A stretch of 64,000 bases of DNA from Acidovorax sp. GBBC 1281 (GCF_028473645.1 NZ_CP097269.1:5603501-5667500); one strand, 5' to 3'. Counted from the first letter of the stretch, positions 8,328 through 17,433 are shown. Numbers and translations: made by a program. The notes: generated by a model not told the origin, from the letters alone.

Positions 8328-9266
8328 ATGAACGACCTGCCGATCTCGGCTTTGCGGACCTTCCGCGCGCTCGCGCGCTGCGGCAGCTTCACGGCCACGG
8401 GCCGCGACCTGGGCATGGCGCAGTCGGCCGTCAGCCGGCACATCGCGGCCCTGGAAGCGCATCTGCGCCAGACGCTGGTGCTGCGCGGCCACCGCCGCGT
8501 GCAGCTCACGCCGGCGGGCGAGCTGTACCTGGACACCGTGCAGCGGGTGCTGGACGAGCTGGACCAGGGCGCCGTGCGGGCCACCCGCTCGGGGGGCCGG
8601 CCGGTCGTCAAGATCCTGGCCATGCCGTCGTTCGCGGCCCGCTGGCTCGTGCCGCGGCTCGCCCGGCTGCCCGCCCGCATTGATGCCGAGATCGAGCTGG
8701 CGACGTCGATCTGGGATGCCGACTTCCACAAGGAGCGGTTCGACATCGCCGTCCACTACGGGGACGGGGCATGGCCTGGCGCCCGCTTGCTCATGCACGA
8801 CAGCCTCGTTCCCGTCGTCTCGCCGCGCCTGCTGGCCGGACCGAGGCTGCAGCGGATCGAAGACCTCGCCCGATTCTGCTGGCTGCACGACAGCCTGCGC
8901 AGCAGCAAATGGCCCCAGTGGCTCGCGGCGTTCCACCTCGGCGACCTCGCGAGCGAGCGGCACATGAAGCTGCAGGACACCGAGGCGACCCTCACCGCCG
9001 CCGTGGCAGGCCTGGGGATCGCGGTGGGCCACGCGGTCCTGATCGAGCACGACGTGCGCGAGGGCCGGCTGGCCGAGGCATGGCCCGGGCACATGCCGCT
9101 GGCGGCGGGCTACCACCTGCTGCAGTCCAAGCGGTCGGTACGCAATGCCGCCGCACAGGCGCTCGTCGCCTGGCTGTTCGACGAGGCCGAGGCGTTCCGC
9201 CGCACGCAACAGATCCCGGACGCCCGGCGTGGGGCTCCGACCGGCCAGCCCTTCGCGAGGGGTTGA
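8328..9266 (+). CDS. LysR-family transcriptional regulator
   Basis: This 312-residue protein has the N-terminal LysR winged helix (ALRTFRALARCGSFTATGRD, then QSAVSRHIAALEAHL) and a periplasmic-binding-like effector domain. The start at 8328 is fixed by AAGGAGGGG at 8311-8319; in-frame ATGs further upstream would add a non-conserved tail. The C-terminal domain resembles GcvA-type regulators (DFHKERFDIAVHYGDG). It is transcribed with the preceding DJ-1-like gene and may regulate it or the pao operon. No ligand can be predicted. Confidence 0.83.
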   Translation: MNDLPISALRTFRALARCGSFTATGRDLGMAQSAVSRHIAALEAHLRQTLVLRGHRRVQLTPAGELYLDTVQRVLDELDQGAVRATRSGGRPVVKILAMPSFAARWLVPRLARLPARIDAEIELATSIWDADFHKERFDIAVHYGDGAWPGARLLMHDSLVPVVSPRLLAGPRLQRIEDLARFCWLHDSLRSSKWPQWLAAFHLGDLASERHMKLQDTEATLTAAVAGLGIAVGHAVLIEHDVREGRLAEAWPGHMPLAAGYHLLQSKRSVRNAAAQALVAWLFDEAEAFRRTQQIPDARRGAPTGQPFARG

Positions 9267-9331
9267 ACCGGCTGCGGAAAATCAGCGCTCCCTGTCGCGC
9301 ATCCCCTACACGGCCTGACATGCCCCGTCGT

Positions 9332-9344
9332 CATAATGGCCGCC
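9332..9344 (+). promoter_or_regulatory. -10 element giving a probably leaderless nudJ mRNA
   Basis: CATAAT (9332-9337) is followed by exactly 7 nt (GGCCGCC) and ATG 9345, which places the expected transcription start on the start codon. No ribosome-binding site is present. Confidence 0.5.
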
Positions 9345-9827
9345 ATGCCGAACCGCTGGAAACCCAACGTCACCGTGGCCGCCGTCATCGAACAGGACGG
9401 CCGCTTCCTGCTGGTGGAAGAAGACACGGCCGACGGCCTGCGGCTGAACAACCCGGCGGGGCACCTGGACCCGGGCGAGTCGCCCATCGACGGCTGCGTG
9501 CGCGAGGTGCTGGAGGAAACCGCCTGCGACTTCACCCCCACGGCGCTGGTGGGCGTGTACCTCAACCGCTTCACGCGCACCCGCACGGGCGACGACATCA
9601 CCTACCTGCGCTTCGCCTTCGCCGGCTCGGTGGGACCGGTGCATGCCTGGCGCACGCTGGACGACGGCATCGTGCGCACCGTGTGGATGACGCTCGACGA
9701 GATCCGCTGCTGCGCGGACCGCCACCGCAGCCCGCTGGTGATGGAGTGCATCGAGGACTATCTGGCCGGCAAGCGCTACCCGCTGGAGCTGATCCACACC
9801 GACGCCAGCGTGCTGCAGCCGCGCTGA
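9345..9827 (+). CDS. nudJ: Nudix phosphatase, NudJ-like
   Basis: This ~160-residue Nudix hydrolase has the box GHLDPGESPIDGCVREVLEE (pattern G-x5-E-x7-RE-x2-EE). NudJ enzymes hydrolyse thiamin pyrophosphate precursors (HMP-PP) and nucleoside tri/diphosphates. Immediate proximity to mnmA is the conserved nudJ-mnmA arrangement known from E. coli, which supports the assignment. An in-frame ATG at 9336 would add MAA, but it falls inside the -10 hexamer CATAAT, so 9345 is preferred. Confidence 0.78.
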   Translation: MPNRWKPNVTVAAVIEQDGRFLLVEEDTADGLRLNNPAGHLDPGESPIDGCVREVLEETACDFTPTALVGVYLNRFTRTRTGDDITYLRFAFAGSVGPVHAWRTLDDGIVRTVWMTLDEIRCCADRHRSPLVMECIEDYLAGKRYPLELIHTDASVLQPR

Positions 9828-9908
9828 CCCCGGCGGGCCGCACGGCACCCGCCACCGCCGCGTTTTGGCCCGTATCGCCTCCATGCCGGCGGATTGATTG
9901 TCCTCTTT

Positions 9909-9925
9909 GCTATTAATTTAATAGC
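9909..9925. repeat. 17-nt intergenic palindrome (GCTATTAATTTAATAGC)
   Basis: A perfect 8-bp inverted repeat around one base, lying in the 193-bp gap between nudJ and mnmA. Related 17-nt copies at 14018, 28752 and 56285 show that this is a dispersed family. Confidence 0.75.
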
Positions 9926-10007
9926 GCATCAGATCCGGCCGGATCGCATGCCCCGCGGCGCACCCGGCGTTCTGCCGGCACGCCCCCGGTCGCGGCGGCA
10001 TAAAAAA

Positions 10008-10020
10008 TACAATCCCGGCC
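10008..10020 (+). promoter_or_regulatory. -10 element of mnmA, leaderless layout
   Basis: TACAAT (10008-10013) is followed by 7 nt (CCCGGCC) and then the mnmA ATG at 10021. There is no Shine-Dalgarno sequence, so the start codon would be the first transcribed base. Confidence 0.6.
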
Positions 10021-11148
10021 ATGACAGCAACCCCCAAGCACCGCGTCGTCGTCGGCCTGTCCGGCGGCGTGGATTCCGCGGTCACCGCCCATCTGCTGAA
10101 AGCCATGGGCCATGAGGTCGTCGGCATCTTCATGAAGAACTGGGAAGACGACGACGACAGCGAATACTGCGCCTCCAACATCGACTTCGTGGATGCGGCC
10201 GCCGTGGCCGACGTGATCGGCATCGAGATCGAGCACGTGAACTTCGCCGCCGAGTACAAGGACCGCGTGTTCGCCGAGTTCCTGCGCGAGTACCAGGCCG
10301 GCCGCACGCCCAACCCCGACGTGCTGTGCAACGCCGAGATCAAGTTCAAGGCCTTCCTGGACCACGCCATGCGCCTGGGCGCCGAGAAGATCGCGACCGG
10401 CCATTACGCGCGGGTGCGGCAGAACGCGGCGAGCGGCCTGTTCGAACTGCTCAAGGGCCTGGACCCGTCCAAGGACCAGAGCTATTTCCTGCACCGCCTG
10501 AACCAGGCGCAGCTGTCGAAGACGCTGTTTCCCGTGGGCGAGCTGCACAAGACCGAGGTGCGCCGCATCGCCGAAGAGATCGGCCTGCCCAATGCCAAGA
10601 AGAAGGACTCCACCGGCATCTGCTTCATCGGGGAGCGGCCGTTCCGCGAGTTCCTGAACCGCTACATCGCCCATGCGGCGGGGCCGATCCAGGACGAGCG
10701 CGGGCGCACACTGGGCCGCCACCAGGGCCTGAGCTTCTACACGCTGGGCCAGCGCCAGGGCCTGGGCATCGGCGGCGTGAAGGAAAAGGGCGCGCAGCGG
10801 GGCAGCGGAGACCACGCCCCCTGGTTCGTCGCGCGCAAGGACCTGGACAAGAACGTGCTGCGCGTGGTGCAGGGCCATGACCACCCCTGGCTGCAGTCGC
10901 ACACGCTGCAGGCGGGCGATGCGAGCTGGGTGGCCGGCGCGCCGCCCGCCGCCGGCCTGCTGGCGGCCAAGACGCGCTACCGCCAGGCCGATGCGCCCTG
11001 CCGCATCGATCCACTGGCGGACGGCAGCTTCGCGCTGGAATTTCCCGAAGCGCAGTGGGCCGTCACCCCGGGCCAGTCCGCCGTGCTGTACGACGGCGAG
11101 GTGTGCCTCGGGGGCGGCGTGATCGCGTCGGCCACCACCGTCGCCTGA
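10021..11148 (+). CDS. mnmA: tRNA-specific 2-thiouridylase MnmA
   Basis: This 375-residue protein starts with the PP-loop ATP-pyrophosphatase motif [10 protein letters not shown]. The two catalytic cysteines are in [12 protein letters not shown] (near residue 103) and [12 protein letters not shown] (near 202). MnmA activates and thiolates U34 of tRNA-Lys, tRNA-Glu and tRNA-Gln. The length is normal. It follows nudJ on the same strand, with a 193-bp gap that holds a 17-nt palindrome and its own -10 element. Confidence 0.95.
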   Translation: MTATPKHRVVVGLSGGVDSAVTAHLLKAMGHEVVGIFMKNWEDDDDSEYCASNIDFVDAAAVADVIGIEIEHVNFAAEYKDRVFAEFLREYQAGRTPNPDVLCNAEIKFKAFLDHAMRLGAEKIATGHYARVRQNAASGLFELLKGLDPSKDQSYFLHRLNQAQLSKTLFPVGELHKTEVRRIAEEIGLPNAKKKDSTGICFIGERPFREFLNRYIAHAAGPIQDERGRTLGRHQGLSFYTLGQRQGLGIGGVKEKGAQRGSGDHAPWFVARKDLDKNVLRVVQGHDHPWLQSHTLQAGDASWVAGAPPAAGLLAAKTRYRQADAPCRIDPLADGSFALEFPEAQWAVTPGQSAVLYDGEVCLGGGVIASATTVA

Positions 11149-11164
11149 CGGGCCCGCCGCACGC

Positions 11165-12055
11165 ATGGCCCCGCCGCGCATTCCGCCGATCCAGGGCCTG
11201 CTGGCGTTCGAGGCGCTGGCGCGGCTGCGCAGCGTGACGCACGCGGCCGAGGAGATGAGCGTGACGCCCAGCGCGGTGAGCCACCGCATCCGCCAGATGG
11301 AGACGCTGCTGGCGGTCAAGCTCTTCGCCCGCGGCGATTTCAGCCTGACGCCCGCCGGCGCCGCCTACCTGGAGCGGGTGCGCGAGGCCATCGCCGCGCT
11401 GCAGCATGTGCCCGGCACCCTGGGCGTGGGCCAGGCGACGCGCCTGCGCCTGGGCGTGACGCCGACCTTCGCGCGCCAGATGCTGCTGCCGCGCATCGCA
11501 CAGTTCCGCCACGCCTACCCGGACATCGAGCTGCAGTTGCAGGTGTCGCTGCCGGTGCACCACGTGATGGCCGAGGAGGCCGACGTGGAGGTGCGCTTCG
11601 GCACCGGGCACTTTCCCGACCGCGAATCGGTGCAGCTCTTCGCCGACCGGATCACGCCGGTGTGCAGCCCCGAATACCTGGCCGAGACCGGTCCGCTGGA
11701 CGGCCTGGCGACGGAAGAGGCGGCAGCGCGCGTGCGCTTCATCCGCTGCGCGCTGGAGCCCTGGCGCACCTGGTTCAAGGCCGTGGGCATCGCCCAGCCC
11801 GAGCCGGTGGTGGGCAGCCAGTTCAACGACCTGGGCATGGCCTGGGACGCGGCGGTGGCCGGCTTCGGCGTGGCGCTGCTGCGCCTGCGCGCGGGGCAGC
11901 CCTGGCTGGAGAGCGGCCAGCTCGTGCGCCTGTCGCGCGACAGCCTGCCGTCGCCGCACGACTATTTCCTGTGCTGGAAGGCCGGCGCGCTCGATCGCTG
12001 GGAGTGCGCGGCCTTCGTGGACTGGCTGCGCCAGGCGCTGCACGACGGCCCCTGA
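11165..12055 (+). CDS. LysR-family regulator, GcvA-like
   Basis: This 296-residue protein has an N-terminal helix-turn-helix (AAEEMSVTPSAVSHRIRQME) and a substrate-binding-like domain with GTGHFPD and FGVALLRLRAG segments typical of GcvA-type LysR proteins. It starts 16 nt after mnmA, with no clear Shine-Dalgarno sequence. A likely terminator at 12137-12162 separates it from the lactate permease gene downstream, which it might regulate. That is only suggested by position. Confidence 0.78.
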   Translation: MAPPRIPPIQGLLAFEALARLRSVTHAAEEMSVTPSAVSHRIRQMETLLAVKLFARGDFSLTPAGAAYLERVREAIAALQHVPGTLGVGQATRLRLGVTPTFARQMLLPRIAQFRHAYPDIELQLQVSLPVHHVMAEEADVEVRFGTGHFPDRESVQLFADRITPVCSPEYLAETGPLDGLATEEAAARVRFIRCALEPWRTWFKAVGIAQPEPVVGSQFNDLGMAWDAAVAGFGVALLRLRAGQPWLESGQLVRLSRDSLPSPHDYFLCWKAGALDRWECAAFVDWLRQALHDGP

Positions 12056-12136
12056 CGGGCGCCGGGCGCTCCGGGACAGCGGGGCGCAGCCCCTGCGGGC
12101 GCAGCGGCTGACACGGAACTGACACGGTTTGAAAAG

Positions 12137-12162
12137 CCTTCACGCGGGCCGCGAAGGTTTTT
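12137..12162 (+). terminator. Rho-independent terminator after the LysR gene
   Basis: CCTTC (12137-12141) pairs with GAAGG (12153-12157), with further GC pairing possible inside the loop, followed by TTTTT (12158-12162). Confidence 0.6.
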
Positions 12163-12272
12163 CACGCCGCGCGCTTCGCAAATTTCTACAGTGGGCCGGC
12201 GCAGGTCCCGGCAGAGGGCCGCGGCACGGGACCCCGCGATCCGCACACCGATAGAACACCGGAGACAAATCC

Positions 12273-13934
12273 ATGACCTGGCAGCAAATCTACGACCCGT
12301 TCGGCAACATGATCATTTCCACCGCGCTGGCCGCGATCCCGGTGGTCGTGATGCTCGCCGCGCTGGGCTTCTTCCACATCAAGGCGCACATCGCGGCCGG
12401 GCTGGGCCTGGTCGCGGCGCTGCTGGTGGCGATCTTCGCCTACGGCATGCCGGCCGACATGGCCGGGCGGGCGGCGCTGTACGGCGGCTTCACCGGCCTG
12501 CTGCCCATCGGCTGGATCGTGCTGAACATCATCTTCCTGCACCAGCTGACCGAGCAGAACGGCAGCTTCAAGGTGCTGCAGGATTCGCTCTCGGGCATCA
12601 CCGGCGACCGGCGCATCCAGCTGCTGCTGATCGCCTTCAGCTTCGGCGCGTTCTTCGAGGGCGCGGCGGGCTTCGGCACCCCGGTGGCGGTGACGGCGGC
12701 CATCCTGATCGGGCTGGGCTTCTCGCCGCTGGCCGCCTCGGGCCTGTCGCTCATCGCCAATACGGCGCCGGTGGCGTTCGGGGCGCTGGGCACCCCGGTC
12801 ATCACGCTGGCCAAGGTGCACGGCTACGACCTGATGGAGGTGACGGCGATGGTGGGGCGGCAGCTGCCGTTCTTCTCGCTGCTGGTGCCGTTCTGGCTGA
12901 TCTGGGCCTTCGCGGGCCGCAAGGGCATGTGGGAGATCTGGCCCGCCATCCTGGTGACGGCGGTGTCCTTCGCCGTGCCCCAGTACCTGGTGTCCAACTT
13001 CATCGGCCCCGAGCTGGTGGACATCATCGCCGCCATCGTCTCCATGGCTTCGCTGGTGGCCTTCCTGCGCGTGTGGAAGCCCAAGACGGTGTGGACCTCG
13101 GCCTCGCTGCGCGGGCGCGACGTGAGCGCCTCGGAGGCCAAGCCGCCCCAGCCCGTCACCGCGCACAGCCGCGCCGCGCTGGTGGCCGCCTGGACGCCCT
13201 GGGTCATCCTGTCGGTGTTCGTGTTCATCTGGGGCCTGCCGCCGGTCAAGGCCTGGCTCAACGGCCTGTTCGCGCCCGCCTTCCCCATGGCCGGCCTGCA
13301 CAACCTGATCGAGAAGGTGCCGCCCGTGGTGCCCACGCCCACCAAGGAGGGCGCGGTGTACACGCTGAACTTGCTGTCGGCCACCGGCACCGCCATCCTG
13401 CTGTCGGCGGTGGTGAGCGCGTTCTTCATGAAATACAACCCGGTCGCCATCGCGCGCACGTTCTTCAAGACGGTGTGGCTGGTGCGCTTTTCGCTGCTCA
13501 CCATCGTGCTCATGCTGGCCCTGGGCACGCTCACGCGCTATTCGGGCACCGACACCACGCTGGGGCTGGCGTTCGCCAACACGGGCGTGTTCTACCCGTT
13601 CTTCGGCACGCTGATGGGCTGGCTGGGCGTGGCGCTCACCGGCTCGGACACGGCCTCGAATGTGCTGTTCGGCGGCATGCAGAAGGTCGCGGCCGAGCAG
13701 TTGGGTCTGTCGCCCAACCTCATGGGTGCGGCCAACAGCTCGGGCGGGGTGATGGGCAAGATGATCGATGCGCAGTCGATCGTGGTGGCATCGACGGCCA
13801 CCCGCTGGTTCAACCACGAGGGCGACATCCTGCGCTACGTGTTCTTCCACTCGATCGCGCTGGCCTGCCTGGTGGGGCTGTACGTGACGCTGCAGGCGTA
13901 CGTGTGGCCCTTCCACCTGATGGTGGTGCACTGA
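12273..13934 (+). CDS. lldP: L-lactate permease
   Basis: This 553-residue inner-membrane protein has about a dozen hydrophobic segments. It carries LctP/LldP-family landmarks: FFEGAAGFGTPVAVTAAIL near residue 130, NTAPVAFGALGTPV near 167, and the C-terminal SGGVMGKMIDAQSIVVA. The family imports L-lactate, D-lactate and glycolate with protons. A GGAGA site lies 5-6 nt upstream of the ATG. No lactate dehydrogenase gene is adjacent. Transcription ends at the strong hairpin at 14041-14066. Confidence 0.92.
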   Translation: MTWQQIYDPFGNMIISTALAAIPVVVMLAALGFFHIKAHIAAGLGLVAALLVAIFAYGMPADMAGRAALYGGFTGLLPIGWIVLNIIFLHQLTEQNGSFKVLQDSLSGITGDRRIQLLLIAFSFGAFFEGAAGFGTPVAVTAAILIGLGFSPLAASGLSLIANTAPVAFGALGTPVITLAKVHGYDLMEVTAMVGRQLPFFSLLVPFWLIWAFAGRKGMWEIWPAILVTAVSFAVPQYLVSNFIGPELVDIIAAIVSMASLVAFLRVWKPKTVWTSASLRGRDVSASEAKPPQPVTAHSRAALVAAWTPWVILSVFVFIWGLPPVKAWLNGLFAPAFPMAGLHNLIEKVPPVVPTPTKEGAVYTLNLLSATGTAILLSAVVSAFFMKYNPVAIARTFFKTVWLVRFSLLTIVLMLALGTLTRYSGTDTTLGLAFANTGVFYPFFGTLMGWLGVALTGSDTASNVLFGGMQKVAAEQLGLSPNLMGAANSSGGVMGKMIDAQSIVVASTATRWFNHEGDILRYVFFHSIALACLVGLYVTLQAYVWPFHLMVVH

Positions 13935-14017
13935 GGGGGCGTGGAACCGGCGGCGGCCTCGACGTCAGGCGCTTGAAGCCTTTTTGGCCGCGACCGCATG
14001 TTCCACTAGGGCATACC

Positions 14018-14034
14018 GCTATATTTTCAATAGC
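14018..14034. repeat. 17-nt intergenic palindrome (GCTATATTTTCAATAGC)
   Basis: Arms GCTAT/ATAGC around 7 nt, followed by AAAA. It is another member of the dispersed 17-nt family, immediately before the lldP terminator. Confidence 0.65.
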
Positions 14035-14040
14035 AAAACA

Positions 14041-14070
14041 AAAAGGGGCGCACAGGCGCCCCTTTTTGTT
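14041..14070. terminator. Bidirectional terminator between lldP and the acidic protein gene
   Basis: AAAAGGGGCGC (14041-14051), loop ACAG, then GCGCCCCTTTT followed by TGTTTTTTT. The hairpin has T-runs on both strands and lies between convergent genes, so it can end both. Confidence 0.88.
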
Positions 14071-14094
14071 TTTTTGCTGCGCTGCCGCGCCGCG

Positions 14095-14433
14095 TCAGCC
14101 GTTGCGCTTGGCGTCCGGGTCGCTCGGGCCGTTGCGGTCGGAGAGCATCTCGGCCGGTGGCTCCAGGTCGCCGCTGTCGCTGCCCTCGGCCTCCCAGGTG
14201 CCGCCGTCGCGGCCAGTCTTGCCGCGAGGGTGGGCCATGTCGGTGCCGTCGTCGAAGTTCAGCGGGCCGCCGCTGCGCGGGTCATCGAAGGCCTGCACCG
14301 AGATGTCCTCGATGCCGTCCGAAACGTCCTGCTCGGCTTCCAGGTGGTCGTTGATGTCGTCGCCTTCCGGCATTTCGGCCGTGGGATCGTCGGTGGGGTC
14401 GATGGCGGTGTCGGGAACGATGGGGGTGCGCAT
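14095..14433 (-). CDS. Small acidic, probably disordered protein of unknown function
   Basis: This 112-residue protein is rich in Asp, Glu, Pro and Gly (for example DDPTAEMPEGDDINDHLEAE), with no hydrophobic core, no signal peptide and no domain I recognise. AAGGAG sits 6-7 nt upstream of the ATG at 14433, the codon use matches that of its neighbours, and the gene ends at a good terminator, so it is probably real. Shadow frames on the other strand have no ribosome site. Confidence 0.65.
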   Translation of the reverse strand: MRTPIVPDTAIDPTDDPTAEMPEGDDINDHLEAEQDVSDGIEDISVQAFDDPRSGGPLNFDDGTDMAHPRGKTGRDGGTWEAEGSDSGDLEPPAEMLSDRNGPSDPDAKRNG

Positions 14434-14583
14434 GGCAGGCTCCTTGGGTCGGTCGGTGGGGACGCGGTCCGTGCAACGGTGCGCCGGATGCCCACAGCTT
14501 CGCCCCGTGCCAGCGCCGGGGCAGTGGGCGCGGCACCTGTTACCGGGTAGGAGCGATCCCGCACGGCCCGACTACGCCCGGGC

Positions 14584-15465
14584 TCAGGCGGCCGGCGGCG
14601 TCCCGAACGCGTTCAGCGGAATGCGCAGGTAGGCGATGCCGTTCGCCTCCGGGGTCGGCAACTGCCCGGCGCGCACGTTGACCTGCAGGGAGGGCAGCAG
14701 CAGCGTCGGCGCGCCCAGCGTGGCGTCGCGCGCGCGGCGCAGGGCGACGAAATCCGCCTCGGCCACGCCGCCGCCCACGTGGATGTTGTGTTCGCGCTGC
14801 GCCTGCACCGTGGTCTCCCATTGCGGCACGCGCCCGGCCGGTGGGTAGTCGTGGCACACGAACAGGCGCGTGTCGCCCGGCAGCGCCAGCAGCCGCTGGA
14901 TAGAACGGTAGAGCGTGGCCGCATCGCCCCCGGGAAAGTCCGCCCGCGCCGTGCCCACGTCGGGCATGAAGAGCGTGTCGCCCACGAAGGCCGCGCCGTC
15001 CACGAGATAGGCCATGTCGGCCGGCGTGTGCCCCGGCACCCACAGGGCCGTGACGGGCGTGTCGCCCAGCAGCAGCGTCTCGCCATCGCGCACCAGATGG
15101 TCGAACGGGCTGCCGTCCGCGGCGCCGGTTTCGGCGGGAAAGAGCCGGCCGAAGGCGGCCTGCACCGCGCGGATGTGCTCGCCCACCGCGATGCGGCCCC
15201 CCGCCTGCGCCTTCAGGTACGGCGCGGCCGACAGGTGGTCGGCATGCACGTGGGTCTCCAGGATCCACTGCACCGTGAGCCCCCGCTCGCGCACGCAGGC
15301 CAGCACCGCATCGGCCGAGCGGGTGGCGGTGCGGCCCGCGGCGGCATCGAAGTCGAGCACCGGATCGATGATGGCCGCGCACCGCGTCGCCAGATCCCAC
15401 ACGAGGTGGGTCACCGTGCCCGTGGCGGGATCGAAGAACGACTGGAGGGAAGTGGTGCGGGGCAT
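14584..15465 (-). CDS. blh: Blh/ETHE1-like metallo-beta-lactamase-fold persulfide dioxygenase
   Basis: This 293-residue protein has an MBL fold with THVHADHLSAAP (HxHxDH), GHTPADMAYL, GDTLFMPDVGTAR and FVCHDYPP. This is the single-iron ligand set of ETHE1-type sulfur dioxygenases, which oxidise glutathione persulfide to sulfite. It is divergent from an ArsR-type regulator with BigR cysteines and two YeeE/YedE genes, the arrangement of the BigR operon described in Xylella and Agrobacterium. A GAAAGG site precedes the ATG at 15465; the longer frame extending to 15828 runs back through bigR and is rejected. Confidence 0.85.
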   Translation of the reverse strand: MPRTTSLQSFFDPATGTVTHLVWDLATRCAAIIDPVLDFDAAAGRTATRSADAVLACVRERGLTVQWILETHVHADHLSAAPYLKAQAGGRIAVGEHIRAVQAAFGRLFPAETGAADGSPFDHLVRDGETLLLGDTPVTALWVPGHTPADMAYLVDGAAFVGDTLFMPDVGTARADFPGGDAATLYRSIQRLLALPGDTRLFVCHDYPPAGRVPQWETTVQAQREHNIHVGGGVAEADFVALRRARDATLGAPTLLLPSLQVNVRAGQLPTPEANGIAYLRIPLNAFGTPPAA

Positions 15466-15504
15466 GGCGGGCGGCCTTTCGAACGGTTCAGCGGACAACA
15501 ATCT

Positions 15505-15540
15505 TTTCACAGATATTATGTGATTTGATATATTGAATCC
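15505..15540. promoter_or_regulatory. AT-rich operator/promoter region between blh and bigR
   Basis: In otherwise GC-rich DNA, this stretch (including ATATTATGTGATTTGATATA from 15513) is strikingly AT-rich, with ATAT half-sites spaced about one helical turn or more apart. BigR binds AT-rich imperfect dyads overlapping the -10 of its own promoter, so this is the obvious candidate operator for both divergent units. The exact half-sites cannot be fixed by eye. Confidence 0.5.
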
Positions 15541-15589
15541 AACGCCGACCTTTCGGTGGCCTTGTGACGGCTTTTGCATCGATCTTCCC

Positions 15590-15904
15590 ATGGACCCCAC
15601 TCCCATCGACCCCGAACGCCTGCGCCAGGCGGCCAGCCAGGCCGTCTCGGCCCTGAAGGCCCTGGCCAACGAAGACCGGCTGCTGCTGCTGTGCCAGCTG
15701 TCGCAGGGCGAGCAGTGCGTGATCGACCTGCAGGCGCGCCTGGGCATCCAGCAGCCCACGCTATCGCAGCAGCTCGGCGTGCTGCGCACCCAGGGCGTGG
15801 TGGAGACCCGGCGCGAGGGCAAGAACATCCACTACCGCGTGGCCGATGCCGCGCTGCTCGAGATCCTGGCGGTGCTGTACCGCCTGTACTGCCCCAAGGA
15901 GTGA
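15590..15904 (+). CDS. bigR: BigR-like ArsR-family sulfide/persulfide-sensing repressor
   Basis: This 104-residue winged-helix ArsR/SmtB protein has a recognition helix around QQPTLSQQLGVLRTQGVV and a wing at REGKNIHYRV. Cysteines at ~35, ~43 (GEQCVIDLQ) and ~103 (LYCPKE) include the pair that forms the disulfide or polysulfide switch in BigR/SqrR proteins. No classical metal-binding ELCVCDL motif is present. The ATG at 15590 gives the family length. A TTG-initiated extension from 15533 would overlap the operator region and is not conserved-looking. It precedes two YeeE genes by 5 nt. Confidence 0.82.
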   Translation: MDPTPIDPERLRQAASQAVSALKALANEDRLLLLCQLSQGEQCVIDLQARLGIQQPTLSQQLGVLRTQGVVETRREGKNIHYRVADAALLEILAVLYRLYCPKE

Positions 15905-15909
15905 ACCCC

Positions 15910-16338
15910 ATGGCCATCGACTGGAACGCCTTCACCCCCGGCACCGCGTTGGCGGGCGGCGCGCTCATCGGCCTGGCGGCCGGGGGCTTTTTCCTGCTGG
16001 CGGGGCGCATCGCCGGCATCAGCGGCGTGGTGGGAGGCCTGCTGCGGCCCCGGCGCGGCGACCGGGCCTGGCGCGTGGCCTTCGTGGCGGGCCTGATCGC
16101 GGCGCCGCTGGCCTATGTGCTGGCCGCGCCGCTGCCGGCGGTGCGCATCGACGCCGGCCCGGGCCTGCTCATCGCCGCGGGCCTGCTGGTGGGCGTGGGC
16201 ACGCGCTACGGGGCGGGGTGCACCAGCGGCCACGGCGTGTGCGGACTGTCGCGCTGGTCGGTGCGCTCACTGGTGGCCACGCTGGTTTTCATGGCGGCCG
16301 GCATGGGCACGGTCTTCGTGCTGCGGCACCTGGGCTGA
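15910..16338 (+). CDS. YeeE/YedE (DUF395) sulfur transport protein, first half
   Basis: This 142-residue membrane protein has about four hydrophobic segments and the conserved cysteine motif [17 protein letters not shown] near residue 100. Split YeeE/YedE proteins are thought to move thiosulfate or reduced sulfur across the inner membrane. Here the two halves are separate genes 16 nt apart, as usual in BigR operons. It starts 5 nt after bigR. Confidence 0.82.
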   Translation: MAIDWNAFTPGTALAGGALIGLAAGGFFLLAGRIAGISGVVGGLLRPRRGDRAWRVAFVAGLIAAPLAYVLAAPLPAVRIDAGPGLLIAAGLLVGVGTRYGAGCTSGHGVCGLSRWSVRSLVATLVFMAAGMGTVFVLRHLG

Positions 16339-16354
16339 ACGGAGGGAACGCGAC

Positions 16355-16777
16355 ATGACCGTTCTGATCGCCTTTGCCGCGGGCCTGGTCTTCGGGCTGG
16401 GGCTGCTGGTGTCCGGCATGGCCGACCCGGCCAAGGTGCTGGGGTTCCTGGACATCGCGGGGCCCTGGGACCCGTCGCTCGCCCTGGTGATGGCCGGCGC
16501 CGTAGGCGTGGCCCTGGTGGCGTTTGCGCTCGCGCGCCGCCGGGGCACCACGCTGCGCGGCACACCGCTGCAGTGGCCCGCCGCGCACGGCATTGACGCG
16601 CGGCTGGTGGGCGGCAGCATGCTGTTCGGCATCGGCTGGGGCTTGGCCGGCATCTGCCCCGGCCCGGCCCTGGTGCTGCTGGGCATGGGGGTGCCGGACG
16701 GCGTGTGGTTCGTGGCCGCCCTGCTGGCCGGCATGGCCGTGTTCGAGGGCATCGAGCGCTGGCGCGGGCGCGGCTGA
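16355..16777 (+). CDS. YeeE/YedE (DUF395) sulfur transport protein, second half
   Basis: This 140-residue membrane protein has a Cys in the conserved [13 protein letters not shown] motif near residue 100 and [18 protein letters not shown] near the N-terminus, both typical of the second DUF395 half. GGAGGG at 16341-16346 supports the start. Together with the upstream half it should form one transporter acting with Blh and BigR in sulfide/persulfide handling. Confidence 0.82.
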   Translation: MTVLIAFAAGLVFGLGLLVSGMADPAKVLGFLDIAGPWDPSLALVMAGAVGVALVAFALARRRGTTLRGTPLQWPAAHGIDARLVGGSMLFGIGWGLAGICPGPALVLLGMGVPDGVWFVAALLAGMAVFEGIERWRGRG

Positions 16778-16879
16778 CGACCGCCGTGCAGGCGGATGTC
16801 CTGCGCCGCGATGGCAGTTAGCCGACACGCCACGGGCACCACGGCCCCTAGATTGGTGGCCTTTGAAAGGATCCCACCC

Positions 16880-17428
16880 ATGACCGCATCTTCCCCTGCC
16901 GCCGGCACCCGCACCGTCGCCATCCTCGTGACCGACGGCTTCGAACAGGTCGAACTGACCGGCCCGCGCGACGCGCTGCAAAAGGCCGGCATCGCCACCC
17001 GGATCATCGCCCCGAAGGCCGGCCAGGTGCAGGGCTTCAACCACGACGAGAAGGCCGACACCTTCACGGTGGACGGCACCCTCGACCAGGCCGATCCCGC
17101 CCGGTTCGATGCCGTGCTGCTGCCCGGCGGCGTGCTCAACGCCGACACGCTGCGCACGGACGCGAAGGCCCAGGCCTTCGTGCAGGCCATCGACCAGGCC
17201 GGCAAGCCCATCGCCGTGATCTGCCATGGCGCCTGGCTGCTGGTGGACGCCGGCCTGGTGAGCGGCAAGACCCTGACCAGCTGGCCCAGCCTGGCCACCG
17301 ACCTGCGCAACGCTGGCGCCACCTGGGTGGACGAAACCGTGCACGTCGAGGGGCACTGGGTCAGCAGCCGCAAGCCCGACGACATTCCGGTGTTCAACCA
17401 GAAGTTGCTGCAGGCCGTGGGCGCCTGA
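16880..17428 (+). CDS. DJ-1/PfpI-family protein (YhbO/PfpI-like)
   Basis: This 182-residue cytosolic protein, of standard PfpI length, has LVTDGFEQVELTGPRDAL with the conserved Glu near residue 20 and the nucleophile elbow AVICHGAWLL near residue 117. Members have been reported as stress-related deglycases/glyoxalases or proteases, and the substrate cannot be told from sequence. AAAGGA at 16866-16871 supports the ATG at 16880. It may be co-transcribed with the small membrane protein gene that starts 5 nt after it. Confidence 0.83.
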   Translation: MTASSPAAGTRTVAILVTDGFEQVELTGPRDALQKAGIATRIIAPKAGQVQGFNHDEKADTFTVDGTLDQADPARFDAVLLPGGVLNADTLRTDAKAQAFVQAIDQAGKPIAVICHGAWLLVDAGLVSGKTLTSWPSLATDLRNAGATWVDETVHVEGHWVSSRKPDDIPVFNQKLLQAVGA

Positions 17429-17433
17429 CCGCG

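Noticed and set aside
15533..15589. TTG-initiated N-terminal extension of BigR
   Set aside because: It overlaps the AT-rich operator region, lacks a ribosome site and would lengthen the protein beyond the family's usual size.
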